The notes: a model not told the origin generated them from the letters alone. Positions 8,084 through 17,033 are shown, numbered from the stretch's first letter. The stretch is 64,000 bases of DNA from Mycobacterium cookii (GCF_010727945.1 NZ_AP022569.1:2604001-2668000); one strand, 5' to 3'. Program-made: numbers and translations.

Positions 8084-9168
8084 AAGTCGACGAGTTCCGC
8101 GCGGGCTTGCGGGCCTGGCTCGACGACAACGATCTGACGCCGGGCCCGGACCATACGCTGCAGGGACACATGCTGCAGTACCGTCGCGTCAGCCGGGCGC
8201 TGTATGACGCCGATTGGATGCGATACGGCTGGCCCCTCGAAGTCGGCGGGTTGGGCGGTCCGGCCATCCTTCGCGCAGTCGTCGGCGAAGAAGTGGTGGG
8301 CCGCCGTCTCGCCGAACCGGGCCCGTATTCGATGCTCGAGGTGCTCACGCCCACCATGATCGACTACGCCCCGGCAGAGCTCGCCGCCGAAATGGTGCCG
8401 CGGCTACTCAGGGGCGAAGAGCAATGGTGCCAAGGGTTTTCCGAGCCAGGATCCGGCAGCGACCTGGCGTCGCTGAGCACACGCGCGGTGCAGGACGGCG
8501 ACAACTGGATCGTCAACGGGCAGAAGGTGTGGACCAGCTACGCGCAGTTCTCCACGCGGTGCGTGTTGCTCACTCGCACAGCGCCCGGCTACGACGGGAT
8601 CACCGCGTTCTTCGTCGACTTGGATACCGCCGGCATCACCATCCGGCCGCTGCAGACGATGCACGGCGTCGATGAATTCTGCGAGGTGTACTACGACGAC
8701 GTCGTGATCCCGGCAACCCGGATGCTCGGCAAGCCGGGAGACGGCTGGCAGCTTGCCATGGACCTGCTGCCGTATGAGCGCTCGAGCTGTTTCTGGCAGC
8801 GCATCGCCTACCTCTACTCACGCTTCGACGAGCTCATCGCGGAAGCACGCGATCCTGACGAATATGAGCTCGGTGCGGCATATCTCGCGCTTCATACGCT
8901 GCGCTGCCGATCGCGAGAAACCCAGCACCGACTGCTCGACGGGGCACGACTCGGACCCGACACCTCGATCGACAAGGTGCTGCTGGCCGGCGCCGAGCAA
9001 CGGCTCTATGACACCGTGCGCGATCTGTTGCCCGGAACCGTGGAGTTGGACGACACACCGTGGCGCTCCGAATACCTCTATTCCCGCGCGGCGACCATCT
9101 ACGGCGGCACCGCGGAGATCCAGCGCAACATCATCGCGCGCCGGCTGCTGGATCTGGGCAAGGAGTGA
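8080..9168 (+). CDS. Acyl-CoA dehydrogenase, large partner of a tandem pair
   Basis: A 362-residue acyl-CoA dehydrogenase. It shows WCQGFSEPGSGSDLASLST and VNGQKVWTSY in the beta domain and IYGGTAEIQRNIIARRLL at the C terminus. The TAEIQ pattern and paired gene order are typical of the FadE heteromers (alpha2beta2, for example ChsE4-ChsE5) that act on steroid side-chain and ring CoA esters in mycobacteria. It starts with an ATGA overlap and ends one codon before a second, shorter acyl-CoA dehydrogenase gene. I infer an obligate complex with that neighbour; the substrate is unknown. Confidence 0.9.
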   Translation: MKVDEFRAGLRAWLDDNDLTPGPDHTLQGHMLQYRRVSRALYDADWMRYGWPLEVGGLGGPAILRAVVGEEVVGRRLAEPGPYSMLEVLTPTMIDYAPAELAAEMVPRLLRGEEQWCQGFSEPGSGSDLASLSTRAVQDGDNWIVNGQKVWTSYAQFSTRCVLLTRTAPGYDGITAFFVDLDTAGITIRPLQTMHGVDEFCEVYYDDVVIPATRMLGKPGDGWQLAMDLLPYERSSCFWQRIAYLYSRFDELIAEARDPDEYELGAAYLALHTLRCRSRETQHRLLDGARLGPDTSIDKVLLAGAEQRLYDTVRDLLPGTVELDDTPWRSEYLYSRAATIYGGTAEIQRNIIARRLLDLGKE

Positions 9169-9170
9169 GC

Positions 9171-9962
9171 GTGGACGCCGAATCCTTGCAGCTGCTGGAG
9201 GAAGGCCTGCGTAAGACGATGGCGTCGGCGTCGGGCCAGCAACTCGACGCCGCATTGGCCGAGCTGGGCTGGCTCGAGATGTTGGATGAAATGCCATACG
9301 CCGCAGTACCTTTGGTCTTTCGGCTGCTCGGCGAGACAGGCGCGCACGCTCCGGTGCTCAACGACGTACTGCTGCGTGCGGCCGGGCGCGAAGGCGGCGG
9401 CGTAGTACCCATGCGGTACACCGGCGACTCCTGGGTCATCTGGGCCCGGACTGGCGAGCCCAGCTCGGTATTGGGCGAGGATTTGCCGATACACCCGGTG
9501 CCTGAGGGTGATTCGGTGCCGATTGGCGCGGGACGTTATGCGCTCGGCTGGTGGTTGGTCGGTGCCGGCCGCGCGATGTTGGCGTTGGCTCGCCGACATG
9601 CGTTGGACCGCACGCAGTTCGGTCGGCCCGTCGCGTCGTTCCAGGCGATTCGGCATCGACTGGCCGAGACACTCGTCGCCGTCGAAGGCGCGGAAGCCAC
9701 GCTGGCGGCGGCTGCCGCCGCACCCGACGACTTGAGCTACCTGCTCGCCAAGGCCGCGGCCGGCCAAGCGGCGCTGACCGCCGCCCGCCATTGCCAGCAG
9801 GTTCTCGGCGGTATCGGCTTCACCGCCGAGCATGAACTGCACCGGCACGTCAAGCGCACGCTGGTGCTGGACGGATTGCTCGGCAGTTCGCGCGAGCTCA
9901 CCCGGGAAGCGGGAGCGATGTTACGCACCAACGGGTTTGCACCGCGCGTTGCCCAGCTGTGA
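9171..9962 (+). CDS. Acyl-CoA dehydrogenase, small partner of a tandem pair
   Basis: A 263-residue, degenerate acyl-CoA dehydrogenase, shorter than the 360-400 typical length. The N-terminal domain is reduced (VDAESLQLLEEGLRKTMAS), and the C-terminal four-helix domain is clear: ARRHALDRTQFGRPVASFQA, then CQQVLGGIGFTAEHELHRHV. I start at the GTG 5 nt after AAGGAG; another GTG two codons earlier overlaps the previous stop. This length and divergence match the beta subunit of heterotetrameric FadE enzymes, where only one subunit type keeps a full active site. It is the last gene of the operon that begins with the CMD protein and ends 15 nt from a convergent acyl-CoA dehydrogenase. Confidence 0.87.
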   Translation: MDAESLQLLEEGLRKTMASASGQQLDAALAELGWLEMLDEMPYAAVPLVFRLLGETGAHAPVLNDVLLRAAGREGGGVVPMRYTGDSWVIWARTGEPSSVLGEDLPIHPVPEGDSVPIGAGRYALGWWLVGAGRAMLALARRHALDRTQFGRPVASFQAIRHRLAETLVAVEGAEATLAAAAAAPDDLSYLLAKAAAGQAALTAARHCQQVLGGIGFTAEHELHRHVKRTLVLDGLLGSSRELTREAGAMLRTNGFAPRVAQL

Positions 9963-9977
9963 GCCGGCGAGCACTCG

Positions 9978-11153
9978 TCAATTGCGCGGCAGGCCGAGGA
10001 TCCGCTGCGCGATGATGTTGCGCTGAATCTCCGACGTACCACCGGCGATGGTCGCCGCGAAGGTGCGGAAGTAGCGGTCGAACCAGCTGGCGAAATGCGA
10101 ATCCAGGTTCAACGGCGCATACGGTCCGGTGAGAGCGGGGTGGATCAGCCCGTCACCACCCGCCGAGCTCAGCACATGTCCGGTCGCAGCCTGAACCGCC
10201 TCGGAGCCAAGCAATTTCAGCACCGACATAGCCGCCACATCCTCGTCGCCGCGCGCGGCCCGGGCGACGGCCACCGACCCGAGCAGCCGGAGCGCCTCGC
10301 AGTCCATCGCCAACGTCGCGTAGTGATCGCATTCGAGGGCTCCCGACGGACTGAAATCGACCGTCAATTCCTGTAATTGGTCGGCATATCCCATCCACAG
10401 CATGGTGCGCTCGTGCCCGAGTGACCCGTTGGCGACCCGCCAGCCCTCGTTCAGCGGTCCGACGAGATTCTCGGCCGGCACGCGTACGTCGGTGAAGAAC
10501 ACCTCGTTGAAATCCAAGTCCTCGCGATCCGACGCCGACGCGAATGGCCTGCGCGACAACCCGGGACTGTCAGTGGGGATCAGCAGCACGCTGATCCCCT
10601 TGTGCTTGGGCGCATCGGGGTCGGTCCGCACGAACGTCAGCAAGACGTCGGCGTCGTGGGCACCCGACGTCCACACCTTTTGGCCGTTGACGACGAAATG
10701 GTCGCCGTCCCGCACCGCCTTGGTACTCAGCGACGCCAGATCCGAACCGGCGCCCGGCTCACTCATCCCCAACGATGCGGCGATCTCGGCACGCAGGATG
10801 GGCACCGCCCACTGCTGCTTCTGCTCGGACGTGCCGAACGACAGAATCGAGGCGGCGATGATGCCGACGCCCTGCGGGTTGAAGCTCGGATAGATCCGCC
10901 GCCGCGACAACTCTTCGGCGTGCACGTACTGCTGCAGCACCGTGGCGTTGCGGCCGCCGAATTCCGGCGGGTTGCCGGGCAGCAGCCAACCGTGGTCGAA
11001 CAGCAGTCGCTGCCACCGTCGCGCCCACGGCGGGACGTCCGACGACGAGCGCGACCGTTGCATGGTTTCGGCGTCGTCCGGCAGATGCGCGTCCAGAAAC
11101 GCCACGAATTCCGCTCTGAATTTCTCGACGTCGGCATCGAAGGTCAGTTGCAT
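9978..11153 (-). CDS. Acyl-CoA dehydrogenase
   Basis: A full-length 391-residue acyl-CoA dehydrogenase (SLGMSEPGAGSDLASLSTKA, VNGQKVWTSGA, IAGGTSEIQRNIIAQRILGL). AAGGAG precedes the ATG by 5 nt. It is a single-gene minus unit that converges on the preceding plus operon and diverges from the TetR gene; palindromic site B lies between, 65 nt upstream of this start. The C-terminal GTSEIQ signature resembles FadE proteins of sterol and bile-acid catabolism. It probably belongs to the same regulon as the Rieske operon. Confidence 0.9.
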   Translation of the reverse strand: MQLTFDADVEKFRAEFVAFLDAHLPDDAETMQRSRSSSDVPPWARRWQRLLFDHGWLLPGNPPEFGGRNATVLQQYVHAEELSRRRIYPSFNPQGVGIIAASILSFGTSEQKQQWAVPILRAEIAASLGMSEPGAGSDLASLSTKAVRDGDHFVVNGQKVWTSGAHDADVLLTFVRTDPDAPKHKGISVLLIPTDSPGLSRRPFASASDREDLDFNEVFFTDVRVPAENLVGPLNEGWRVANGSLGHERTMLWMGYADQLQELTVDFSPSGALECDHYATLAMDCEALRLLGSVAVARAARGDEDVAAMSVLKLLGSEAVQAATGHVLSSAGGDGLIHPALTGPYAPLNLDSHFASWFDRYFRTFAATIAGGTSEIQRNIIAQRILGLPRN

Positions 11154-11218
11154 CTGAGCTCCTTCTGATGCCGATCAGCGGCCGGCTATTGCCATTCTGC
11201 TTCCCCGGAGAGCAGCAA

Positions 11219-11233
11219 GAGAATAGTATTCTC
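11219..11233. promoter_or_regulatory. Palindromic operator GAGAAT-N3-ATTCTC, site B
   Basis: GAGAATAGTATTCTC, a perfect dyad apart from its central base, lies between divergent acyl-CoA dehydrogenase and TetR genes, 65 and 56 nt from their starts. The position beside a regulator gene is what an autoregulated TetR operator looks like. The identical 15-mer occurs at 46815 and 51918. Confidence 0.8.
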
Positions 11234-11289
11234 GTGGCGAGAAAGTTACAATCTCAAACACGTCGTCCCGCGAGGGGGAGAGCACACCA

Positions 11290-12009
11290 ATGACACGGCG
11301 TTCTCCGGTACAGTCCAACCATGTTCTCCCCTCGCGGCAATCACCCGAGCCGTCCGTGACCAGCCCAAGCGAAGAGCCGGCTTGGAAGCAGCGCGCGGTT
11401 GAGCGGTCGATTAAGACGGCGAAATTGCGGGCGGCGCAGCGCGTCCAACGGTTCCTCGACGCGGCCCAGGCCATCATCATCGAAAAGGGCAGCACGGACT
11501 TCACCGTGCAAGAGGTCGTCGACCGGTCCCGGCAGTCGCTGCGGAGCTTCTACCTGCAGTTTGACGGCAAGCACGAGCTATTGCTCGCGCTCTTCGAAGA
11601 CGCGTTGAGCCGCTCGGCCGACCAGATCCGCGCCGCAACGGACAATCACTCGGACCCCGCCGAGCGGCTGAAAGTCGCGGTCGAGTTGCTCTTCGAGGCG
11701 TCCCGACCCGACCCGACCGCCAAGCGGCCGCTGTTCACCGACTTCGCACCACGATTGCTGGTTTCACACCCCGAAGAGGTCAAGGTAGCTCATGCACCAT
11801 TGGTGAGTTTGCTAACCGAGCTGATGGAGGCCGCCAGCGAAGCCGGGGAACTGCGTGCGGGCGTGAACCCGAAGCGGATGGCTGCCATGACCATGCAGAC
11901 GGTGATGTTCATCGCGCAGTCCAGCGGCGGGTCCGACGAGGCGACGGTCAAACCCATCACCGCCGACGAGGTCTGGGACTTCTGCTCGCGTGGATTCGTC
12001 GGCGATTAA
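11290..12009 (+). CDS. TetR-family transcriptional regulator (candidate master of the GAGAAT regulon)
   Basis: A 239-residue TetR regulator. After a roughly 40-residue N-terminal extension rich in Pro/Ser comes the HTH domain: RVQRFLDAAQAIIIEKGSTD, FTVQEVVDRSRQSLRSFYLQF and DGKHELLLALFEDAL. The C-terminal ligand domain is divergent, as usual. GGGGAG lies about 9 nt before the ATG; a GTG about 22 codons in (VTSPSEEPAWK) is an alternative start that would drop much of the extension. Site B lies in its promoter. Because the same palindrome precedes four other catabolic promoters, I infer that this protein represses them and that a CoA ester or substrate releases it. That link is positional, not proven. 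Confidence 0.9.
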   Translation: MTRRSPVQSNHVLPSRQSPEPSVTSPSEEPAWKQRAVERSIKTAKLRAAQRVQRFLDAAQAIIIEKGSTDFTVQEVVDRSRQSLRSFYLQFDGKHELLLALFEDALSRSADQIRAATDNHSDPAERLKVAVELLFEASRPDPTAKRPLFTDFAPRLLVSHPEEVKVAHAPLVSLLTELMEAASEAGELRAGVNPKRMAAMTMQTVMFIAQSSGGSDEATVKPITADEVWDFCSRGFVGD

Positions 12010-12060
12010 CGGACGAGAACCTCATTACCGCTCGGTGAGAATTTAACTTACACTGATCGC

Positions 12061-12912
12061 GTGCCCGATCTGTGGACCGACTTGCTCGGCTGCCTGGATC
12101 TGCGCGGTCCTGCCGATGACTCGACGTTTGACGGTGCGAGCCAACAGCTGAACTACCACCGGGTGTTCGGTGGTCAACTTCTCGGACAGTTCATCTGGGC
12201 CGCGAGCCTGACGTGTCCCGACAAGGCCGTCAAGTCGGTGCACACGGTGTTCGCCCGCGAAGGCCGCGCGGCCGATCCGGTTCGCTACCACGCGACGCGT
12301 CAGCACGAGGGTCGGTCGTTTGCCAGCCTGACCATCACCGCCCACCAACCTCATGCCGTGCTGGCCAGCAGCGCGGTCAGCATGCACGCCGTCGAAGACG
12401 GTCCGGAAAACCAAGACTGCGAAGCCGTTTCGGCGGTGTTGGACGACGATCATCGGGTCGACCTTGACCTGATCCCCTGGGAAACCCGCTCCGCCGACGA
12501 TCTGAGCGCTGTCGCCGCGGGCCCACCACGATTCGAAGTGTGGATGCGGACGCCGCCTGTCGACGCGCATCTCGCGCCGGCGCTGACGGCCTATGCCACC
12601 GACCTCACGCTGATCGGCACCGCGCTGCGTCCTATCGAGGGCTACACCCACAGCGGCAACGGCACCTTGTTCACCTCCGCCGTCACCTCGCACACGGTGT
12701 GGTTTCACCGGCAGTTCCGCACCGATCGCTGGCTGCTGCTGCGTCAGCACAGCCCAGTCCTGGCTCACGGCCGGTGCTTTGGCCGTGGCGACGTTCTCAC
12801 CGAAGGCGGCGAGTTGGTCGCCTCGTATGCCCAGGAGGCGCTGTTGCGTTTCCGCGACGACGGCGACAACAACCGTGCGCATATCGCACCAGCTCAGAGC
12901 GTAGGAGAATGA
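12061..12912 (+). CDS. Acyl-CoA thioesterase II (TesB-type, double hotdog)
   Basis: A 283-residue protein of the TesB family. The first hotdog has NYHRVFGGQLLGQFIWAAS and SVHTVFAREGR; the second has YATDLTLIGTAL, TSHTVWFHRQFRTD and SYAQEALLRFR. The Asp, Thr/Ser and Gln in the last three segments match the catalytic triad positions of E. coli TesB. It hydrolyses acyl-CoA to acid and CoA, probably relieving CoA sequestration during catabolism of a poorly degraded acyl group. The GTG start is 51 nt after the TetR stop, and operator site C overlaps its own stop codon. A degenerate half-site (GAGAAT at 12037-12042) lies just before the start. Confidence 0.88.
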   Translation: MPDLWTDLLGCLDLRGPADDSTFDGASQQLNYHRVFGGQLLGQFIWAASLTCPDKAVKSVHTVFAREGRAADPVRYHATRQHEGRSFASLTITAHQPHAVLASSAVSMHAVEDGPENQDCEAVSAVLDDDHRVDLDLIPWETRSADDLSAVAAGPPRFEVWMRTPPVDAHLAPALTAYATDLTLIGTALRPIEGYTHSGNGTLFTSAVTSHTVWFHRQFRTDRWLLLRQHSPVLAHGRCFGRGDVLTEGGELVASYAQEALLRFRDDGDNNRAHIAPAQSVGE

Positions 12913-12919
12913 TATTCTC
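12905..12919. promoter_or_regulatory. Palindromic operator GAGAAT-N3-ATTCTC, site C
   Basis: GAGAATGATATTCTC, with an extra G/C pair outside, overlaps the thioesterase stop codon and lies 116 nt upstream of the P450 start. It would control the P450/mycofactocin-SDR operon. The half-sites are identical to the other four copies; only the 3-bp spacer differs. Confidence 0.75.
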
Positions 12920-13035
12920 CTCGCAGCAGAATGATGGGTAGCGAAAACGGATTCGTCGTTGACACCACCGGTAGCTGATGACAGAGTTGCCGCAGATTTC
13001 CAGTGCCAACGACAAGTTGCCCGAGAGGTAAACCC

Positions 13036-14235
13036 TTGACCGTCACCGCTCCCGATGGCGTCTATTACGACCCGTACGACGTGGAGATCAATGCCGACCC
13101 TTATCAGGCCTTTCGGGCGATCCGCGAAGAGGCACCGCTCTATTACAACGAGCAGCACGACTTTTATGCGCTGAGCCGTTATGCCGATGTCGACGACGCG
13201 ATCGTCGATCACGCGACATTCAGTTCGGCCCGCGGCGCCATCATCGAGCTGATCAAAGCCAACATCGACATACCCCCCGGCGTGATCATCTTCGAGGACC
13301 CGCCACTGCACGACGTGCACCGCAAGCTGCTGGCCCGGATGTTCACCCCGCGCAAGATCACCGCGCTGGAACCGAAGATCCGCGAATTCTGTGCGCACAG
13401 TTTGGATCCCATCGTCGGCTCCGGTCATTTCGACTTCGTCGGCGACCTCGGCGCCCAGATGCCGATGCGGGTCATCGGCATGCTGCTCGGTGTTCCCGAG
13501 GAGTACCAGGAAGCCGCGCGCGACATGACGAGCGACCAAATGCGCACGGAGGCAGGCAAACCCATGGATGCCGCCGCCGGCATGAACAGCGGTGAGTTCT
13601 TCGCCGAGTTTATCGACTGGCGCGCCGAGCACCCCTCCGACGACATCATGACCGATCTGCTGAACGTCGAATTCGTCGACGAGAAGGGCGTCACGCGGCG
13701 GCTGACCCGCGAAGAGTTGCTGACCTACATCAGCGTGGTCTCCGGCGCGGGCAACGAGACGACCACCCGGCTGATCGGTTGGGCCGGAAAAGTTTTGGCC
13801 GAGCATCCCGATCAGCGGCGAGAGCTGGCCGAGAACCCGGCCCTGATCCCCGCGGCGATCGAGGAACTGCTGCGCTTCGAGCCGCCGGCCCCGCACGTCG
13901 CCCGCTACGTCACGCGCGACGTCACGTACTACGGCCAGACGGTTCCGGAGGGCAGCGCGATGATGATGCTCATCGGTGCCGCCAACCGCGACCATCGTCA
14001 ATTCCCGCCGGACGGTGACGTTTTCGACATTCACCGCGAGCCACGCCAGCACCTGTCCTTCAGCGTCGGCACGCACTACTGTCTCGGCTCGGCGCTGGCC
14101 CGGCTGGAGGGGCGCATCGCGCTCGAAGAGATTCTGAAGCGCTTCCCGGAATGGGAGGTCGACCTCAGCCGTGCCGCATTGTCTCCGACGTCCACCGTGC
14201 GCGGCTGGGACACGATGCCGGCGATCGTCGGTTGA
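13036..14235 (+). CDS. Cytochrome P450 monooxygenase
   Basis: A 399-residue soluble class I P450. It carries the I-helix GAGNETTTRL, the K-helix ExxR in EELLRFE, and the heme-thiolate loop FSVGTHYCLGSALARLEG. I prefer the TTG start (MTVTAPDGVYYDPYDVEIN) because GAGAGGT lies about 6 nt upstream and the N terminus matches common mycobacterial P450s; a GTG 33 nt upstream is possible. Ferredoxin and reductase partners are not adjacent; the ferredoxin at 26139-26333 is next to another P450. Its operon also contains a mycofactocin-coupled SDR, suggesting hydroxylation followed by alcohol oxidation. It lies downstream of operator site C. Confidence 0.93.
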   Translation: MTVTAPDGVYYDPYDVEINADPYQAFRAIREEAPLYYNEQHDFYALSRYADVDDAIVDHATFSSARGAIIELIKANIDIPPGVIIFEDPPLHDVHRKLLARMFTPRKITALEPKIREFCAHSLDPIVGSGHFDFVGDLGAQMPMRVIGMLLGVPEEYQEAARDMTSDQMRTEAGKPMDAAAGMNSGEFFAEFIDWRAEHPSDDIMTDLLNVEFVDEKGVTRRLTREELLTYISVVSGAGNETTTRLIGWAGKVLAEHPDQRRELAENPALIPAAIEELLRFEPPAPHVARYVTRDVTYYGQTVPEGSAMMMLIGAANRDHRQFPPDGDVFDIHREPRQHLSFSVGTHYCLGSALARLEGRIALEEILKRFPEWEVDLSRAALSPTSTVRGWDTMPAIVG

Positions 14236-14263
14236 GCAATCCACACAATAGGAAGAGGTAACG

Positions 14264-15103
14264 ATGGCGGGTCGAGTCGAAGGCAAGGTCGCATTCATCA
14301 CCGGCGCGGCCCGCGGTCAGGGCCGCGCGCACGCGGTGCGACTGGCGCAGGAGGGCGCCGACATCATCGCGGTGGACATCTGTAAGAAGATCGACACCGT
14401 CGACCTGATCGCCGCCTCCACACCAGAGGATCTGGCCGAGACCGCCGACCTGGTGAAGGGACTCAACCGCCGGATCTACACCGCCGAGGTCGACGTCCGT
14501 GACTACGACGCGCTCAAGGCCGCGGTGGACACCGGCGTCGAGCAGCTCGGCAAGCTCGACATCATCGTCGCCAACGCAGGCATCGGAAACGGCGGCCAGA
14601 CGCTGGACAAGACCAGCGAAAGAGACTGGACCGCCATGATCGACATCAACCTCGGCGGTGTGTGGAAGACCGTGAAAGCCGGTGTGCCGCATATCATCGC
14701 GGGTGGCAACGGCGGTTCGATCATCCTCACCAGCTCGGTCGGTGGGCTCAAGGCCTACCCGCACACCGGTCACTACGTCGCCGCCAAGCACGGGGTGGTC
14801 GGCTTGATGCGCACGTTCGCCGTCGAGCTCGGCGCCCAGAACATCCGCGTCAACTCCGTGCACCCGACCAACGTCAACACCCCACTGTTCATGAACGACG
14901 GCACCATGCGGCTGTTCCGCCCCGACCTGGAGAACCCGGGCCCCGAGGACATGAAGGTCGTCGGGCAGCTGATGCACACCCTGCCGATCGGCTGGGTCGA
15001 GCCCGAGGACATCGCCAACGCGGTGCTGTTCCTGGCGTCCGACGAAGCGCGTTACGTCACCGGCGTCACGCTGCCCGTCGACGGTGGTAGCTGCCTGAAG
15101 TGA
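14264..15103 (+). CDS. Mycofactocin-coupled SDR family oxidoreductase
   Basis: A 279-residue SDR. The N terminus MAGRVEGKVAFITGAARGQG followed by AVDICKKIDTVD and ASTPEDLAETADLVKG is the hallmark of mycofactocin-coupled SDRs, which have an inserted segment after the second beta strand and a tightly held NAD(H) re-oxidised by mycofactocin. Catalytic Ser is in ILTSSVGG and the YxxxK motif is YVAAK. ATG has GGAAGAGG upstream. It probably oxidises the alcohol made by the P450 28 nt upstream. No mycofactocin biosynthesis gene is in the window, so that cofactor must be made elsewhere in the genome. Confidence 0.9.
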   Translation: MAGRVEGKVAFITGAARGQGRAHAVRLAQEGADIIAVDICKKIDTVDLIAASTPEDLAETADLVKGLNRRIYTAEVDVRDYDALKAAVDTGVEQLGKLDIIVANAGIGNGGQTLDKTSERDWTAMIDINLGGVWKTVKAGVPHIIAGGNGGSIILTSSVGGLKAYPHTGHYVAAKHGVVGLMRTFAVELGAQNIRVNSVHPTNVNTPLFMNDGTMRLFRPDLENPGPEDMKVVGQLMHTLPIGWVEPEDIANAVLFLASDEARYVTGVTLPVDGGSCLK

Positions 15104-16173
15104 CGCTCGCCGAATTGTCGATTCCCAACGACTGGGACGAGATCACCCCGGCGTGGATGACCGCGGCCCTGAGCCGCAGCCATCCTGACGCCGTTGTCGG
15201 CGACGTCGAGGTGGTGCTTCGTGACGACGGCACCAACCGGCGAGCCCGGCTCGGGCTGGAATATTTCGCCGGAACCGGACCGGCCACCGTGTTCGCCAAG
15301 GCAGTGGACCCGGCGCATGCCGAGCTCGTCGCGCTGACCAGTGGACTGTTTCACGAGCCGCGACTGTTCACCTCGGGAGTCGTTCTGCCGCTTGATCATC
15401 CGACCGTCTACACTGCGATCATCGACGAAGAGGCGTCCAACTTCGTGATGATCATGGAGGATGTCGTCGCGCGCGGCGCCGACCCGCGGGATTCCACGCG
15501 GCCGTTGACAATCGATCAGGCGGCCAGCGGCGTTCGCGGGCTGGCCAGGCTGCATGGCGAATTCTGGGGTGCGAAGACCACGGCCAATCCAGCGCTCAAC
15601 TGGGTCGAGCCGTTCGTCGCGTTCGCCGGTCTGGAGTACGCACCACTGGAGATCGCGCACCAACGCCTGGGCGATTCCGTTCCCGCCGAAATCCCGGCGA
15701 TGACAGGTAAGGAACTGTTCGTCGACATCTGGGCCCGCTACATCGGCACGCTGACCGAGACGCCGCAGACGCTGCTGCACGGTGATCCGCACATCGGGAA
15801 CACCTATGTGCTGCCGGACGACACCGTCGGATTCCTGGATTGGCAGATGGCGCGTCGCGGCAACTTCGCCCTCGACCTCGGTTATTTCCTGCAAGGGGCG
15901 CTGACCACCGCTGACCGTCGTGCCAGTGAGCGCGAACTCGTCGAGGAATACCGGTCCGCGCTGACGTTGCCGGACGATGACAAGCCGAGCGCCGACGAGG
16001 TGTGGCTGCGCTATCGCTCGTCGGTCGCGCACGGGTTGGCGATTTGGATGGCCACGCTCAGCGGCGGGGACGCCTGGCAAAGCGCCGAGATCTGCCTGGC
16101 GCTGGCGCAGCGCTACGCGGAAGCCTTCGTCGACCTCGAAACCCGCGCCGCGCTGGATTCCATCGCGAGCTAG
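15100..16173 (+). CDS. Aminoglycoside phosphotransferase (APH/choline-kinase fold) family protein
   Basis: A 357-residue APH-fold protein. The catalytic (Brenner) motif LLHGDPHIGNTYVL supplies Asp and Asn, and GFLDWQMARRG gives the metal-binding DxD-like Asp. It starts at a GTG that overlaps the SDR stop by 4 nt. In mycobacterial catabolic clusters such proteins are common and are unlikely to be antibiotic kinases; phosphorylation of a hydroxylated intermediate or of a small alcohol is the family-level expectation. The substrate is unknown. Confidence 0.82.
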   Translation: MTLAELSIPNDWDEITPAWMTAALSRSHPDAVVGDVEVVLRDDGTNRRARLGLEYFAGTGPATVFAKAVDPAHAELVALTSGLFHEPRLFTSGVVLPLDHPTVYTAIIDEEASNFVMIMEDVVARGADPRDSTRPLTIDQAASGVRGLARLHGEFWGAKTTANPALNWVEPFVAFAGLEYAPLEIAHQRLGDSVPAEIPAMTGKELFVDIWARYIGTLTETPQTLLHGDPHIGNTYVLPDDTVGFLDWQMARRGNFALDLGYFLQGALTTADRRASERELVEEYRSALTLPDDDKPSADEVWLRYRSSVAHGLAIWMATLSGGDAWQSAEICLALAQRYAEAFVDLETRAALDSIAS

Positions 16174-16220
16174 CACGGGGCCGTCGTCGCTCGCCCGGAT
16201 CGATCGGTTACCGTCGCGCC

Positions 16221-17033
16221 ATGGACGGATTCGACGGTAAAGGCGCTGTTGTCACCGGTGGCGCGAACGGCATCGGGTTCGCCACTGCCACTGAATTCGC
16301 CCGTCGTGGAGCGCGAATCGTGCTCGCCGACGTCGACAAGCCCCGGCTGGAACAGGCGGTGGCACACTTGCACGGCGAGGGCTACGACGCCCACGGCGTC
16401 ATGTGCGACGTCCGGCATCTCGACGAGATGGTCCACCTCGCCGATGAGGCGTTTCGCCTTCTCGGCCAGGTCGACGTCGTCTTCAGCAATGCCGGCATCG
16501 TGGTCGCCGGCCCGATCGCGCAGATGAACCACGAGGACTGGCGCTGGGTGATCGACATCGACCTGTGGGGTTCCATCCACGCCGTCGAGGCGTTCCTGCC
16601 ACGGTTACTCGCGCAGGGCAGCGGCGGCCACATCGCCTTCACCGCGTCGTTCGCCGGCCTGATGCCCAATGTCGGCCTCGGGGCCTACAGCGTCGCGAAA
16701 TACGGCGTCGTGGGCCTCGCCGAGAACCTGGCCCGTGAGGTCAAGGACGACGGCATCGGTGTCTCGGTGCTGTGCCCGATGGTCGTGGAGACCAAGCTGG
16801 TGTCGAATTCCGAGCGGATCCGCGGCGCCGATTACGGGCTGGCGTCGACGAGCACTCCGGCGCTTCCCGACACGTTGAACGTCGACGAGGTGGCGCGCCT
16901 GACCGCCGACGCGATTGTGGCCAACCGCTTGTACGTGTTGCCGCACTCCGCCGCTCGCGCGTCAATCCGTCGCCGGTTCGACCGCATCGACCAGACTTTC
17001 GACGATCAGGCCGGCGAAGGATGGAGTCACTAG
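16221..17033 (+). CDS. Short-chain dehydrogenase/reductase
   Basis: A 270-residue SDR: AVVTGGANGIGFATATEFAR cofactor loop, LADVDKPRLE, FSNAGIVVAG, catalytic Ser in FTASFAG and YSVAK. The C terminus lacks the usual DGG ending and instead runs into a basic helix (AARASIRRRFDRIDQTF), a layout shared by a subgroup of mycobacterial SDRs of the 'serine 3-dehydrogenase/short-chain alcohol' type. It begins 47 nt after the APH-like gene and is last in the plus operon, meeting a convergent SDR with no gap. Function is family-level only. Confidence 0.87.
   Translation: MDGFDGKGAVVTGGANGIGFATATEFARRGARIVLADVDKPRLEQAVAHLHGEGYDAHGVMCDVRHLDEMVHLADEAFRLLGQVDVVFSNAGIVVAGPIAQMNHEDWRWVIDIDLWGSIHAVEAFLPRLLAQGSGGHIAFTASFAGLMPNVGLGAYSVAKYGVVGLAENLAREVKDDGIGVSVLCPMVVETKLVSNSERIRGADYGLASTSTPALPDTLNVDEVARLTADAIVANRLYVLPHSAARASIRRRFDRIDQTFDDQAGEGWSH

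Noticed and set aside
12043..14301. 750-codon minus-strand frame opposite the thioesterase, P450 and SDR
   Set aside because: It spans three genes on the other strand with clear motifs; composition is that of an antisense shadow.
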